Origin: Oscillospiraceae bacterium
Lineage (GTDB): Bacteria > Bacillota > Clostridia > UBA1381 > UBA9506
Direction: 5' to 3'
NCBI GenBank assembly: GCA_015068935.1
Contig: SVJO01000011.1
Coordinates: 1-41,344, forward strand
Length of the DNA stretch: 41,344 bases
Part shown: one piece after another, positions 33,224 through 41,344 of the stretch
Layout of the letters: each line of letters begins with the position of its first letter
How positions within the stretch are numbered: position 1 is the first letter of the stretch
Program-made: the position numbers and the translations under genes
Notes under the pieces: model-generated
What the model was told of the DNA's origin: nothing
What the model saw: the letters and a program-made list of their open reading frames with translations, nothing else
Database searches by the model: none

Positions 33224-34594
33224 TTATCTTCCCCCATCTGATATTTCTATTTTTAGTAAATTTAAAGTATTACACCCTGCTTTATAATTTTCACTTTCTC
33301 TCATTGTTCCTATGCAAAATATTTCATCATCAGCTAAAAATATAGGTATTTCGTCGCGAACGAAAAAAGGAACTTTTTTGTCTATAAAAAAATCTTTGAG
33401 CTTTTTTCTCCCTTTCATTCCCGACGGAATGAAAACGTCTTTATCTTTTCTGCTTCTTACAATTATTTTTTTCCCAAAAAGTTTATCTAAGTCAACATAA
33501 ATTGCATTTTTATTTTTTTCTTTCTTTTGGGCTTTTGTAAATGTGATTGTTTTATCACACTCTTTAATATAAATTTTTTCAAAATTATTTATTTCAGTGC
33601 AAAACGGTTTATCTTGAGTTTTTGTCACAAAATAAAGCCTGTCATACATTGCGCATACATAAACATCTTTTGAAAACTGCACTCTGCCCGTGCCCGATTT
33701 TGCAATTTCACAAATTTCGCTGATAATCTTTGATGTTATCTGCTTTTTTAATTCAGTTTTTGAAAGTGCATATGCTATCGTTTTTGATATTATAAAATCT
33801 TTCTCTTTTTTAAGCTCAGAAAGCTCAATTTCCATATAATTTTTTTTATATTTTATAAGGCGCTCAGTTTTTTTACGCACCTCGCAATCTAAAAAGTCAG
33901 CCGCCTGTCTGTAAATACTGATATTTGAAGAAAGAGTTTCTGTAAAATTCGGGTTATACTCCTTCTTTATTTCAGGAATTAAATTAAGTCTTATTTTATT
34001 GCGGAAATAAATAGCCTCCCCGTTTGTCTTATCGGTGACAAAATCCTGTTCTGTCTCACAGAGAAAAGCCTCAATTTCCTGCCTTGATGTGTCTAAAAGA
34101 GGTCTTATAACATTTCCGTTTACGTAAGGTATTCCGCATAGCCCGTCTATTCCCGTTCCTCTTATGAAACGCATCAGGACTGTTTCTGTATTGTCATTTA
34201 AATTATGGGCAGTCGCAATTTTTGAGATTGAGTTTTCCCTGCATATTCTGTCAAAAAAATTATATCTTAAAATTCTGCCCGCCTCTTCTGTTGTGAGAAA
34301 ATTTTCCTCTGCATATTTTATGACATCAGCTTTTTCCAGATAAAAATGCACACCGAGCTTTCTGCACAGCTGTCTTGCAAACTGTGCGTCTCTGTCTGCA
34401 TCAGTACCCCTTATCATGTGATTTAAGTGCGCGGCGCAGATGCGGAGATTATATTTTTGCCTCAGCTCACACAATAGCTTAAGCAGGCAAACAGAATCAG
34501 CACCGCCTGAAAGTGCCACCAAAACACTGTCGCCTAATGAAATCATGCCGTGTTTTTCTATTGTTTTACAAATTTTTTTTAGCATTTGAGACAT
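33224..34594 (-). CDS. tilS: tRNA(Ile)-lysidine synthetase
   Basis: 456 residues. Converts C34 of the tRNA-Ile CAU anticodon to lysidine with ATP. PP-loop SGGADS at 29-34, HLNHMIRG near 57, and TAHNLNDNTETVLMR, then a middle helical domain and a C-terminal domain (VRSRKDKDVFIPSGMKGRKKLKDF is the usual end pattern). Start ATG follows AGGCGGTTTAA. Starts 9 bases after dnaB ends. Confidence 0.96.
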   Translation of the reverse strand: MSQMLKKICKTIEKHGMISLGDSVLVALSGGADSVCLLKLLCELRQKYNLRICAAHLNHMIRGTDADRDAQFARQLCRKLGVHFYLEKADVIKYAEENFLTTEEAGRILRYNFFDRICRENSISKIATAHNLNDNTETVLMRFIRGTGIDGLCGIPYVNGNVIRPLLDTSRQEIEAFLCETEQDFVTDKTNGEAIYFRNKIRLNLIPEIKKEYNPNFTETLSSNISIYRQAADFLDCEVRKKTERLIKYKKNYMEIELSELKKEKDFIISKTIAYALSKTELKKQITSKIISEICEIAKSGTGRVQFSKDVYVCAMYDRLYFVTKTQDKPFCTEINNFEKIYIKECDKTITFTKAQKKEKNKNAIYVDLDKLFGKKIIVRSRKDKDVFIPSGMKGRKKLKDFFIDKKVPFFVRDEIPIFLADDEIFCIGTMRESENYKAGCNTLNLLKIEISDGGR

Positions 34595-34603
34595 TTAAAC
34601 CGC

Positions 34604-35938
34604 CTACTCATTATGTACTTTATCGATGTTCATAAACCTTGTAAACTGTCCGTTCCAGCCCATCTGGATTACACCTGTTTCGCCCTGTCTGTGCTTTGCG
34701 ATTATACAGTCAGCCACGTTCTTATTTTCCGTTTCAGGATTATACATATCCTCTCTGTCAAGAAATATTACAACATCGGCATCCTGCTCTATTGAGCCTG
34801 ATTCACGAAGGTCAGAGAGCATCGGTTTGCGGTCTGCTCTTTTTTCAACAGCACGCGAAAGCTGGGAAAGAGCTACAATCGGAATATCAAGCTCTATTGC
34901 AAGTTTCTTTAAAGAACGGGAAATTGCTGCAATTTCTTTTTCACGGCTTTCTGATTTAGGCCCCTGCATCAGCTGAAGGTAGTCAATTACAACAAGCCCG
35001 AGATTTTTTTCTATTTTAAGCCGTCTGCACTTAGCACGGATATCGCTGAGTGAGACTTCGGTTGAATCGTTTATATATATCGGTGCATTGCCAAGCTCAT
35101 TTAATGACACAGCTATTTTATCCCAATCGCTGTCGGTAAGCTCCCCTGACCTTAAATGGTCGCTGTCAATTAACATATGGGAACTCATTATTCTTGAAAT
35201 AAGCTGAGAAGATGACATTTCAAGACTGAATATTGCAACTGTGACATTTTCCTTTACTGCGGCATTGACCGCAATATTGAGCGCAAAACTCGTCTTGCCG
35301 ACACCAGGTCTTGCCGCTATCATAACAAGCGAAGATTTCTGCAAACCGAAAAGTTTTCTGTCAAGACCGTCAATACCTGTTGTCACACCTGTAATTCTGC
35401 CTTTGTTTTCATAGAGGTTAACTAAGTCCTCATGCGCCTTTATAAGCACATCTTTAATATGCACAATGCCTTTTGTTGACTGGTTGTCAAGCAAATCAAA
35501 AATTCTTCTGCTTGCCTCCTCTGATGCCGATTCAGACTCTGCACCTGGAGCATAGCTTAAATCAAGTATCTCAGATGATGCCCTTATTAAATTTCTCAGT
35601 ACTGTCTTATCCTTTACAATATCAATATATTGCTTTAAATTGGCAGTTGTAGGAAGTGTAGTTGCAAGGTATGCCAGATATTCTATGCCTCCTACAGCAT
35701 CGAGCTTGTCCTCTGCTCTGAGCTCCTCTGATACTGTGATAATATCAATAGGCTCATCTCTGTCAAAAAGCCTTTGCTGTGCCATAAATATATTTTTATT
35801 TGCTTCTATATAGAAATCATCAGCTGTTATTGATTCAAAGACAGATATTGCGCTGTCTTTATCCACAAGCATTGCGCCGACTATTGACTGCTCAGCTTCT
35901 TTATTATGAGGTGTAACACGCACTAAAGTATCTTCCAT
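34604..35938 (-). CDS. dnaB: Replicative DNA helicase DnaB
   Basis: 444 residues. Hexameric fork helicase. N-terminal domain (PHNKEAEQSIVGAML near 10), linker helix, RecA-like domain with ARPGVGKTSFAL Walker A near 205, Walker B LVVIDYLQLMQG, and SDLRESGSIEQDADVV with the arginine finger region. ATG at 35938 is chosen by AAGGAG before it; sixteen codons upstream run into rplI. In B. subtilis this is the dnaC locus and also sits with rplI and yybT. Confidence 0.97.
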   Translation of the reverse strand: MEDTLVRVTPHNKEAEQSIVGAMLVDKDSAISVFESITADDFYIEANKNIFMAQQRLFDRDEPIDIITVSEELRAEDKLDAVGGIEYLAYLATTLPTTANLKQYIDIVKDKTVLRNLIRASSEILDLSYAPGAESESASEEASRRIFDLLDNQSTKGIVHIKDVLIKAHEDLVNLYENKGRITGVTTGIDGLDRKLFGLQKSSLVMIAARPGVGKTSFALNIAVNAAVKENVTVAIFSLEMSSSQLISRIMSSHMLIDSDHLRSGELTDSDWDKIAVSLNELGNAPIYINDSTEVSLSDIRAKCRRLKIEKNLGLVVIDYLQLMQGPKSESREKEIAAISRSLKKLAIELDIPIVALSQLSRAVEKRADRKPMLSDLRESGSIEQDADVVIFLDREDMYNPETENKNVADCIIAKHRQGETGVIQMGWNGQFTRFMNIDKVHNE

Positions 35939-35963
35939 ATAGGAATTCTCCTTTATATAAGTT

Positions 35964-36413
35964 TTACTTGCCTTCGCCCACCACAACCTTTAAGGTTGCA
36001 GCTACATCAGGATAAATCTTTATTTTTACATTGGTTGTTCCGAGCATTTTTATTCCATCAGGGAGCTGAATTTTTTTCTTATCAATATCTATATGATGTT
36101 CTTCTTTAAGTTTTTCTGCTACGTCTTTAGCTGTAATTGAACCGAAAAGTCTTCCGCCTGCGCCTGCCTTTGCCACAAATGTTACAGAAACTCCCTCAAT
36201 TTTTTCAGCAAGCTCTTTTGCATGCTTTAGCTCCTGACTTTTATGAAAAGCCGCAGCGCTTTTTTTGCCTTCCATATCGTTTATTGCAGTTTTATCTGCT
36301 AAAACAGCAAGTCCCTTTGGTATAAGATAGTTTTTTGCATATCCGTCAGATGCATTAATAAGCTCGCCTTTTTTTCCATGTCCTTTTACATCTGCCTTTA
36401 AAATTACCTTCAT
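35964..36413 (-). CDS. rplI: Ribosomal protein bL9
   Basis: 149 residues. 50S protein that binds domain V of 23S rRNA. N-terminal fold MKVILKADVKGHGKKGE followed by DGYAKNYLIPKGLA, a long central helix, and the C-terminal domain (GRLFGSITAKDVAEKL). Lies between gdpP (15 bases before) and dnaB (25 bases after), the standard clostridial order. Confidence 0.97.
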   Translation of the reverse strand: MKVILKADVKGHGKKGELINASDGYAKNYLIPKGLAVLADKTAINDMEGKKSAAAFHKSQELKHAKELAEKIEGVSVTFVAKAGAGGRLFGSITAKDVAEKLKEEHHIDIDKKKIQLPDGIKMLGTTNVKIKIYPDVAATLKVVVGEGK

Positions 36414-36428
36414 GTCTTAGCCTCCGTA

Positions 36429-38432
36429 TTAATTTGATGTTTCGTTGTAATAATCTTCTATTGCCTCTTTGAGTTTATCAAGTGTTTCATCAAGCGTTGT
36501 ATTTTCAAGCTGCGCTCCTGCAATGGTCAAATGACCGCCGCCGCCGAGTTTTTCTAAAATAACCTGAACATTAATACCGCCGAGCGAACGTCCGCTAATC
36601 ACTGTTCCTCTTTCGCTTCGGCACAGAACAAACGATGCTGTAATTCCTCTGATATTTAACATTTCATCTGCCGCCTGAGCTGCAAGTGTAGTAATGTCAG
36701 AGTCAAGCTCAACATACGTTCCTATTGCAATACAGTCTTTAATTATCTCGGCATCTTTAATTATTGCCGATTTTTTGACATACGAAGAGAAATCCTGCTG
36801 GAACATTGTTTTTATCGCCACAGTGTCAACGCCCTGCTTTCTTAGAAATGACGCTGCTTCAAATGTTCTTACACCTGTTTTGAACGTAAAGTTTTTTGTA
36901 TCTAAAATCATTCCTGCATATAAGCACTCTGCCTCAAGTTTTGTGAGCTCTTTTTTATCTTTTGAATATTGCAGAATTTCTGTTATCATTTCACAAGTTG
37001 ACGATGAATACGGCTCGTGGTAAACCAAAACAGTACTATTTACAAATTCTGCCGCTCTTCTGTGATGGTCAATAACTACTATCTGGCTTGTTTTTGTAAG
37101 AATCTGCTGGTTTTCAACAAGCGAAGGCTTATGCGTATCTACAATAATCAAAAGTGTATTTTCTGTCACTTTAGAGAGCGCCTGTTGATTGTTTATGAAA
37201 ACGCCTGAATATTCATCAACATTTTCAAGGCGCGAGAGCATTGCCGAAACCGTCTGGTTATATGTTTCAAGAATTATGTTTATGGGCTTATTGTGAAGTC
37301 TTGCCATTCGGTATATGCCAAATGCCGCGCCGACGCAGTCAATATCTGCATTTTTATGTCCCATAACTACAATGTTTTCAGCAGAATCCATAAGTCCTGA
37401 AAGCGCAACACTTACTACTCTTGCTTTAACCTTTGTGCTTCTTTCATATTCCTTTGTTGCCCCGCCGTAATAGCTGAAATGCTCGTTATCCTTTATAACA
37501 ACCTGGTCTCCGCCTCTTCCCAGTGCCATATTTATAGCATTTTTGGCAAACTCGTCATTTTCATAAATATTTGCGCCGTTTACACCGATTCCGATGCTTA
37601 TTGTTACAGGAACGGCATTACCTTCCTGAATTGCCCTGACTCTATTTAATATATCAAATTTGTTTTTTATAAAATCATCAAGTTTTTTATGCTCGAAAAT
37701 TATACAATATTTATCTCTTTCATACTTAATCAAAACGCCGCCGCTCTCATTTGCCCAGTCGTTTATAACCTTGTAAATCTGAGCCTGAACCTGCGGTATT
37801 TCAGCATTTTTTGTTGTCTCCATGATTTCGTCATAATTATCTACAAAGAGCATGCATTCGAAAGTTTTCTCCTGCATATATTTTTTCTGCATCTTAATAA
37901 AATCAGTCGTTTCGTAAAAATAGAGAACAACAACAGCATTTTTATCAGAATCGCTTCTCTCTATTGTTTTACTTCCCGCTATTTTAAAATACCTTCCTTC
38001 GTATGATACATCTTCTAAAATACTCTTTTTTGAGCCTTCCCAGAAATCAGACTCTTTAAGACTATCTATCAGCTCTTTTATATTTTCGTTGATTAAACTG
38101 TTTTTATTAAAAATCTGTTTGAACTCATTATTGTACCATTTAATATCGCCGCCGATATCTGCAACAACCGTTGGAAGAGGAAAATTTATAAGCGAGCTTC
38201 TCGTTGCCTCGCCTACGTTTAGCGTCATCTTTTCAAACATTTCATACAGTCGTTTTTCCGTACGGCTTCTTGATATTAAATTTAAAATAAACAAAAATGC
38301 TGCAACACTTATCTCTATAATACCAAAAATATAATACTTACAAAGTATTGCCGCTATTCCCAGTATAAATATTGTAAGAATGAAATATCCGCCGCTGTAG
38401 TAATATGCGGGCAGTTTCTTATTCATTTCCAT
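36429..38432 (-). CDS. gdpP: c-di-AMP phosphodiesterase GdpP
   Basis: 667 residues. Hydrolyses the signal c-di-AMP, which controls potassium and osmotic balance and cell wall stress. Two membrane helices at about 16-54, a PAS domain (about 75-165), a degenerate GGDEF domain (about 175-310; GRGGDQVV in place of GGDEF), and DHH/DHHA1 domains with MGHKNADIDCVGA (metal Asp), VDTHKPS, VIDHHRR, and GGGGH near 630. Start ATG follows GGGAGGATAAAA. Overlaps the previous gene by 14 bases. Heme or nucleotide may bind the PAS as in B. subtilis; not visible here. Confidence 0.95.
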   Translation of the reverse strand: MEMNKKLPAYYYSGGYFILTIFILGIAAILCKYYIFGIIEISVAAFLFILNLISRSRTEKRLYEMFEKMTLNVGEATRSSLINFPLPTVVADIGGDIKWYNNEFKQIFNKNSLINENIKELIDSLKESDFWEGSKKSILEDVSYEGRYFKIAGSKTIERSDSDKNAVVVLYFYETTDFIKMQKKYMQEKTFECMLFVDNYDEIMETTKNAEIPQVQAQIYKVINDWANESGGVLIKYERDKYCIIFEHKKLDDFIKNKFDILNRVRAIQEGNAVPVTISIGIGVNGANIYENDEFAKNAINMALGRGGDQVVIKDNEHFSYYGGATKEYERSTKVKARVVSVALSGLMDSAENIVVMGHKNADIDCVGAAFGIYRMARLHNKPINIILETYNQTVSAMLSRLENVDEYSGVFINNQQALSKVTENTLLIIVDTHKPSLVENQQILTKTSQIVVIDHHRRAAEFVNSTVLVYHEPYSSSTCEMITEILQYSKDKKELTKLEAECLYAGMILDTKNFTFKTGVRTFEAASFLRKQGVDTVAIKTMFQQDFSSYVKKSAIIKDAEIIKDCIAIGTYVELDSDITTLAAQAADEMLNIRGITASFVLCRSERGTVISGRSLGGINVQVILEKLGGGGHLTIAGAQLENTTLDETLDKLKEAIEDYYNETSN

Positions 38433-39396
38433 TTTTATCCTCCCTGAAAGCTTTTCTTTTTCTGAAATTAATTAAACTGTCAAAAAATCCGACTCCTGCA
38501 ACAATTATTGCAGGAAGTGCAAAAAACATTGTAATAAGCGGTATTACAACAATAATCATTATCGCTCTGTGCGTCTTGTTTTTGCCCTTATGCCTCATTG
38601 AAAAATCTATGTAACTTAGTCCGCATATGAAAAATACAAACCCCATTATCACAACAAGATTTAAAAGTGCATCACAAATTAATACATTTTGCGAAATAGA
38701 AAGAGCTATGCATATAACTATAAAAAGCACGCCAATAGTCCGCTCTGCACGAAGCATTGAAAACGATTCAATCTTTGCATTTTTATTAAATTTTGGGAGC
38801 ATCACTCTGTATATATAGCTTTGAATAAGCCCTAATACTCCTGCCGAGCAAATTAAAACAGACGGCATAAATTTAATAGTCATTCCCATAATACTGTTTA
38901 TTATCTCGTCAGCCTTTTGGGTAATCTCAGGCAACCCTGCATATTGCATTTCAAGCACCTCAGTATAGACTGCCCTCATCTCTCCTATAAGCATATCAAA
39001 AGGGATTTCACGTCCAAGCGCAAAAAATCCGATTAGCATATTGGCAAGATAGATTAATGAACTCATAAGCACCGTGGCAGAAACGCTCATTGAAAGGTTA
39101 GACGAAAGCCCCAGTCCAATCCCTATTAAAACTAAAATCACACCTGCAGTCAAACCAGCAAGCGCACCATACGCACCGCCTGAAAATCCGTGAAAAGCCG
39201 CAAGCAGAGCAACACACAAAGCTGACTGAAGCGCGACATAAATATAGTGATGCTTTGTCACAGAAATACCGATTAAAGCACCTACCATAATACCTGCCAG
39301 GAAATGTATAACTCCTCCCGTTGTGCAATATATAAGGCTGAGCAGGGCTACAGCTAAAATGCTTAAAAAATATGATTTTTTATGATTAATATTCAA
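38419..39396 (-). CDS. yybS: YybS family membrane protein (DUF2232)
   Basis: 325 residues with about eight hydrophobic segments across nearly its full length. YybS/DUF2232 proteins sit directly before gdpP-rplI-dnaB in many Bacillota; their role is not known to me, though a link to c-di-AMP or membrane metabolism is often suggested by the context. Start is TTG with GAGGAG before it. Overlaps gdpP by 14 bases. It is the first gene of the operon down to ftsH. Confidence 0.88.
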   Translation of the reverse strand: MNINHKKSYFLSILAVALLSLIYCTTGGVIHFLAGIMVGALIGISVTKHHYIYVALQSALCVALLAAFHGFSGGAYGALAGLTAGVILVLIGIGLGLSSNLSMSVSATVLMSSLIYLANMLIGFFALGREIPFDMLIGEMRAVYTEVLEMQYAGLPEITQKADEIINSIMGMTIKFMPSVLICSAGVLGLIQSYIYRVMLPKFNKNAKIESFSMLRAERTIGVLFIVICIALSISQNVLICDALLNLVVIMGFVFFICGLSYIDFSMRHKGKNKTHRAIMIIVVIPLITMFFALPAIIVAGVGFFDSLINFRKRKAFREDKNGNE

Positions 39397-39436
39397 AATT
39401 ATTCTCCTCGCAGTATAAAGTTATATACGTCTTTTC

Positions 39437-39465
39437 ATTGTAACACAAAACAGAAATTATTGCAA
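39437..39465 (-). promoter_or_regulatory. Sigma-A-type promoter of yybS-gdpP-rplI-dnaB operon
   Basis: On the minus strand TTGCAA, 17 bases, TACAAT, about 40 bases before yybS. Confidence 0.8.
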
Positions 39466-39521
39466 GGTTTTTACTATAATATCTTTAGTTTTTCGCTTCT
39501 TTATATTTTTTTCTGATTTGA

Positions 39522-39550
39522 TTGATATTATTTTGAATTTATAGTATAAT
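39522..39550 (+). promoter_or_regulatory. Sigma-A-type promoter of trmB
   Basis: TTGATA, 17 bases, TATAAT, ending 37 bases before the trmB start. Divergent from the yybS promoter. Confidence 0.85.
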
Positions 39551-39587
39551 AGACTCTGCCCTATAGACAAAAAGGAGAAACTTATAT

Positions 39588-40229
39588 ATGAGAATGAGAA
39601 AAAAGAAACATCTGCACGAAAGACTGAGCCATTGCTCCAGCTTGATTATTGATGATATTTTCAAATACTCAGGAGATATTAAGAGCATTTTCCCTGATGA
39701 TTTGCCTCTTCATTTAGAGATTGGCTGCGGTAAAGGGAAATTCATCTGCGAAACAGCAAAAAAGAATAAGGATATAAACTTTATTGCGGTTGAAAAGAAT
39801 TTAAACGTGCTCGTGCTGGCGGCTGAAAAGATAAAAAATGAGGGACTGTCAAATGTCAGATTTATAGCAGGAGATGTTAATCTTTTAAGGGATTATGAAA
39901 CCAAGACAAAATGCGATATTATATACATAAATTTCTGTGACCCGTGGCATAAAAACAGCTACAGAAAAAGACGTCTTACGCACGAAAATCATTTAAAGCT
40001 GTGGGAAAAATTATTAAAACAAAACGGTGAAATTCATTTTAAAACAGATAATAAAAAACTTTTTGAATTTTCACTTAATTCCTTTTCGGATTACGATATG
40101 AAATTGAAAAATATTACGTTTGACCTTCACAACTCAGACTTTAGCGGAAATATCATGACTGAATACGAACAGCTCTTTTCAAGCCAGGGCGAGCCTATTT
40201 ACAGGTGCGAGGCAATCATGAGAAACTAG
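39588..40229 (+). CDS. trmB: tRNA (guanine46-N7)-methyltransferase TrmB
   Basis: 213 residues. Methylates G46 in tRNA with S-adenosylmethionine. Starts MRMRKKKHL; SAM motif LEIGCGKGKFI near 43-53, NFCDPWHKNSYRKRRLTH in place of the common DPWPK...KRRL, and HFKTDN. Start ATG follows AAGGAG by 9 bases. It has its own promoter and a two-way hairpin downstream; no partner gene. Confidence 0.95.
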   Translation: MRMRKKKHLHERLSHCSSLIIDDIFKYSGDIKSIFPDDLPLHLEIGCGKGKFICETAKKNKDINFIAVEKNLNVLVLAAEKIKNEGLSNVRFIAGDVNLLRDYETKTKCDIIYINFCDPWHKNSYRKRRLTHENHLKLWEKLLKQNGEIHFKTDNKKLFEFSLNSFSDYDMKLKNITFDLHNSDFSGNIMTEYEQLFSSQGEPIYRCEAIMRN

Positions 40230-40420
40230 TCTTTTTAGCTCGCTTCCAATGATTGCTAGTGCAAAAAGTATGTAGAACATGCGCGGTTTATAAGATTTAA
40301 GGTATAGCTTTTCAAAATTAAAAAAGCACAGACAATGAGCAGGGCTCTAGGGACAGTTATCTGCATGAGGATTGGAATTTGCCGTACAAATTACCTGTTT
40401 GTTATGCTATAAGACAAAAA

Positions 40421-40469
40421 CTACCCGAAGAAGAGAATATATAAACTCTTTTTCGGGTAGTGATTTTTT
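40421..40469. terminator. Two-way terminator between trmB and rplA
   Basis: A 15-bp stem (CTACCCGAAGAAGAG with CTCTTTTTCGGGTAG, one G-U pair) and 10-base loop. On the plus strand TGATTTTTT follows; on the minus strand TTTTTGTC follows. Suited to both trmB and leftward rplA transcripts. Confidence 0.75.
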
Positions 40470-40472
40470 ATA

Positions 40473-40642
40473 GTGATATTCTGTGCTATACGCACAGAGT
40501 GATATTTCCCTTTAGGGAAGTGATATTGAAACCTTACGGTTTCAGCCATATTTTATTCGCAAAAACTGCCGAAGGCAATAACACTTGTCGTAAGACAAAT
40601 ATCACTGTGAAGCAATATTACTCGCCGCAGGCGAATAAAACT
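40473..40642. repeat. Array of small hairpins joined by an 8-base GTGATATT motif
   Basis: GTGATATT at 40473, 40499 and 40520 precedes short hairpins CTGTGC-GCACAG (40481-40497), TTCCC-GGGAA (40506-40519) and GAAACC-GGTTTC (40528-40543). After a degenerate GCCATATT (40545) the motif appears inverted: AATAACAC (40577), AATATCAC (40598), AATATTAC (40614), each after or before a hairpin: TGCC-GGCA (40567-40577), TTGTC-GACAA (40585-40598), TCGCC-GGCGA (40622-40634). The stems differ in sequence while the linkers agree, so structure rather than sequence seems kept. The two blocks face each other. Confidence 0.75.
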
Positions 40643-40671
40643 GCCCAAGTATCCTTAAGGACACTTGGGCA
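40642..40671. other. Long hairpin at the end of the array
   Basis: TGCCCAAGT with ACTTGGGCA plus an inner TCC/GGA pair across a TTAA loop. On the minus strand GTTTTATT follows, so it may help end rplA transcription. Confidence 0.55.
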
Positions 40672-40700
40672 ACGTCTGTGCTTTTTATATGCTAAAATAA

Positions 40701-41344
40701 TTATTCAGCTTTAGCAGGATTAATTTTTACACCGGGGCCCATTGTTGATGCAACAGTGAGGCTTCTGATGTACTGTCCCTTTGCAGCAGCAGGTTTAGCT
40801 TTAATAATAGCGCCGAGTAATGCTTTGAAGTTTTCTGAAAGCTTCTCAACACCGAATGAAACTTTACCAACTGAGCAATGGATAATATTTGTTTTATCAA
40901 GACGGTATTCAACCTTACCTGATTTGATTTCAGCAACAGCCTTTGTAACATCAGCTGTTACTGTGCCAGATTTTGGACTCGGCATTAATCCCTTAGGACC
41001 TAAAACCTTACCTAAACGGCCTACAACACCCATCATGTCAGGTGTAGCAACAACTACGTCATAATCAAACCAACCGTCGTTCTGAATTCTTGGAATAAGC
41101 TCCTCGCCGCCTACAAAGTCAGCACCTGCTGCCTCTGCCTCAGCAACTTTGTCGCCTTTAGCAAAAACCAAAACTCTTGCAACCTTACCTGTTCCGTGCG
41201 GAAGTACAATAGCACCACGAACCTGCTGGTCTGCATGTCTTGAGTCAACACCAAGTTTAACATGAACTTCAACAGTTTCATCAAACTTAGCTTTTGATGT
41301 TTTGATAACTAAATCTAATGCTTCGTTAACATCATATAAGTTAT
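40701..41344 (-). CDS. rplA: Ribosomal protein uL1, 5' end outside the window
   Basis: 214 codons visible of an expected 230 or so; the start lies beyond the right edge, as the frame stays open to 41344. uL1 binds 23S rRNA at the L1 stalk and releases deacylated tRNA. Family blocks: [63 protein letters not shown]-like [14 protein letters not shown], and the end [12 protein letters not shown]. The Met near 41171 is internal, not the start. rplK is expected just upstream outside the window, whereas rplJ-rplL does not follow. Confidence 0.96.
   Translation of the reverse strand, partial: NLYDVNEALDLVIKTSKAKFDETVEVHVKLGVDSRHADQQVRGAIVLPHGTGKVARVLVFAKGDKVAEAEAAGADFVGGEELIPRIQNDGWFDYDVVVATPDMMGVVGRLGKVLGPKGLMPSPKSGTVTADVTKAVAEIKSGKVEYRLDKTNIIHCSVGKVSFGVEKLSENFKALLGAIIKAKPAAAKGQYIRSLTVASTMGPGVKINPAKAE

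Larger units (their letters stand above)
40321..40686. mobile_element. Possible small non-coding element with 13-bp terminal inverted repeats
   Basis: AAAAAGCACAGAC at 40321-40333 and GTCTGTGCTTTTT at 40674-40686 are perfect inverted copies 340 bases apart, enclosing nearly all of the gene-free stretch between trmB and rplA (40230-40700). The inside has no convincing reading frame. It holds a terminator-like hairpin, then the hairpin array and a last long hairpin. The ends could be those of a MITE-like element or could pair to close one folded RNA. No clear target-site duplication is seen. 40230-40320 shows nothing I can identify; a GGGACAG near 40350 is not enough to call a remnant. Confidence 0.35.

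Noticed and set aside
40341-40420. Remnant of an IS200-like or REP-associated transposase near GGGACAG
   Set aside because: No reading frame of any length or conserved transposase motif is visible on either strand.
40473-40642. CRISPR array
   Set aside because: The repeated motif is only 8 bases, the spacing of 21-26 is filled by self-complementary hairpins, the motif changes orientation midway and there are no cas genes.
40460-40714. An 84-codon open frame across the hairpin array
   Set aside because: It runs through palindromes and terminators, lacks a ribosome binding site and has no protein-like pattern.

Overview
The window is AT-rich bacterial chromosome. A lone spoVAC gene, α2-type glycyl-tRNA synthetase, AddA, Rex, IreB, GdpP, Rho, and AGGAGG-type ribosome binding sites with some TTG/GTG starts point to a spore-forming, probably anaerobic Clostridia member (Bacillota). 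A small ferredoxin:thioredoxin-reductase-like protein and a Rex-linked aconitase/isocitrate dehydrogenase operon fit a fermentative anaerobe. I cannot name the genus from sequence alone.

Layout. 1-1.3 kb: a leftward gene for a membrane-anchored papain-like protein, possibly frameshifted at the window edge, and a rightward pair of a 50-aa membrane protein and spoVAC. 1.4-8 kb: leftward operon plsX-acpP-rnc-(radical SAM)-smc with its own promoter and terminator. 8-13.5 kb: leftward uvrC, ptsH (HPr), ireB-glyS and rho, several with clear sigma-A promoters. 13.6-18.3 kb: leftward gene for an HTH / GHKL-ATPase / STAS-like fusion protein with repeated operator-like sites upstream, then addA. 18.4-27.5 kb: rightward rsmG, acn-idh-rex, ccdA, ftr-trxA, pgi, a four-helix-bundle gene flanked by inverted repeats, tRNA-Leu(UAG), and metF. 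27.6-28.8 kb: leftward rplJ-rplL with an L10 leader and an attenuator. 28.8-39.4 kb: leftward yybS-gdpP-rplI-dnaB-tilS-hpt-ftsH and an ABC exporter. 39.6-40.2 kb: rightward trmB. 40.2-40.7 kb: about 470 bases without a gene, holding an array of small hairpins linked by an 8-base motif inside a 13-bp inverted repeat. 40.7 kb to the end: rplA, cut by the window edge.

Most genes are housekeeping: chromosome structure and repair (smc, uvrC, addA, dnaB), translation (rplA, rplI, rplJ, rplL, glyS, tilS, trmB, rsmG, tRNA-Leu), lipid initiation (plsX, acpP), c-di-AMP turnover (gdpP), proteolysis (ftsH) and central carbon and redox metabolism (acn, idh, rex, pgi, metF, ftr, trxA, ccdA).

The parts that look least ordinary are: the hairpin array at 40.3-40.7 kb; the HTH-ATPase-STAS-like regulator with three copies of a 15-base site; the four-helix-bundle cassette lodged between a strong promoter and tRNA-Leu; the 65-residue FTR-like protein paired with thioredoxin; the orphan spoVAC; and the separation of rplA from rplJ-rplL. 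All identifications come from reading the sequence and remembered family features; no database search was run.
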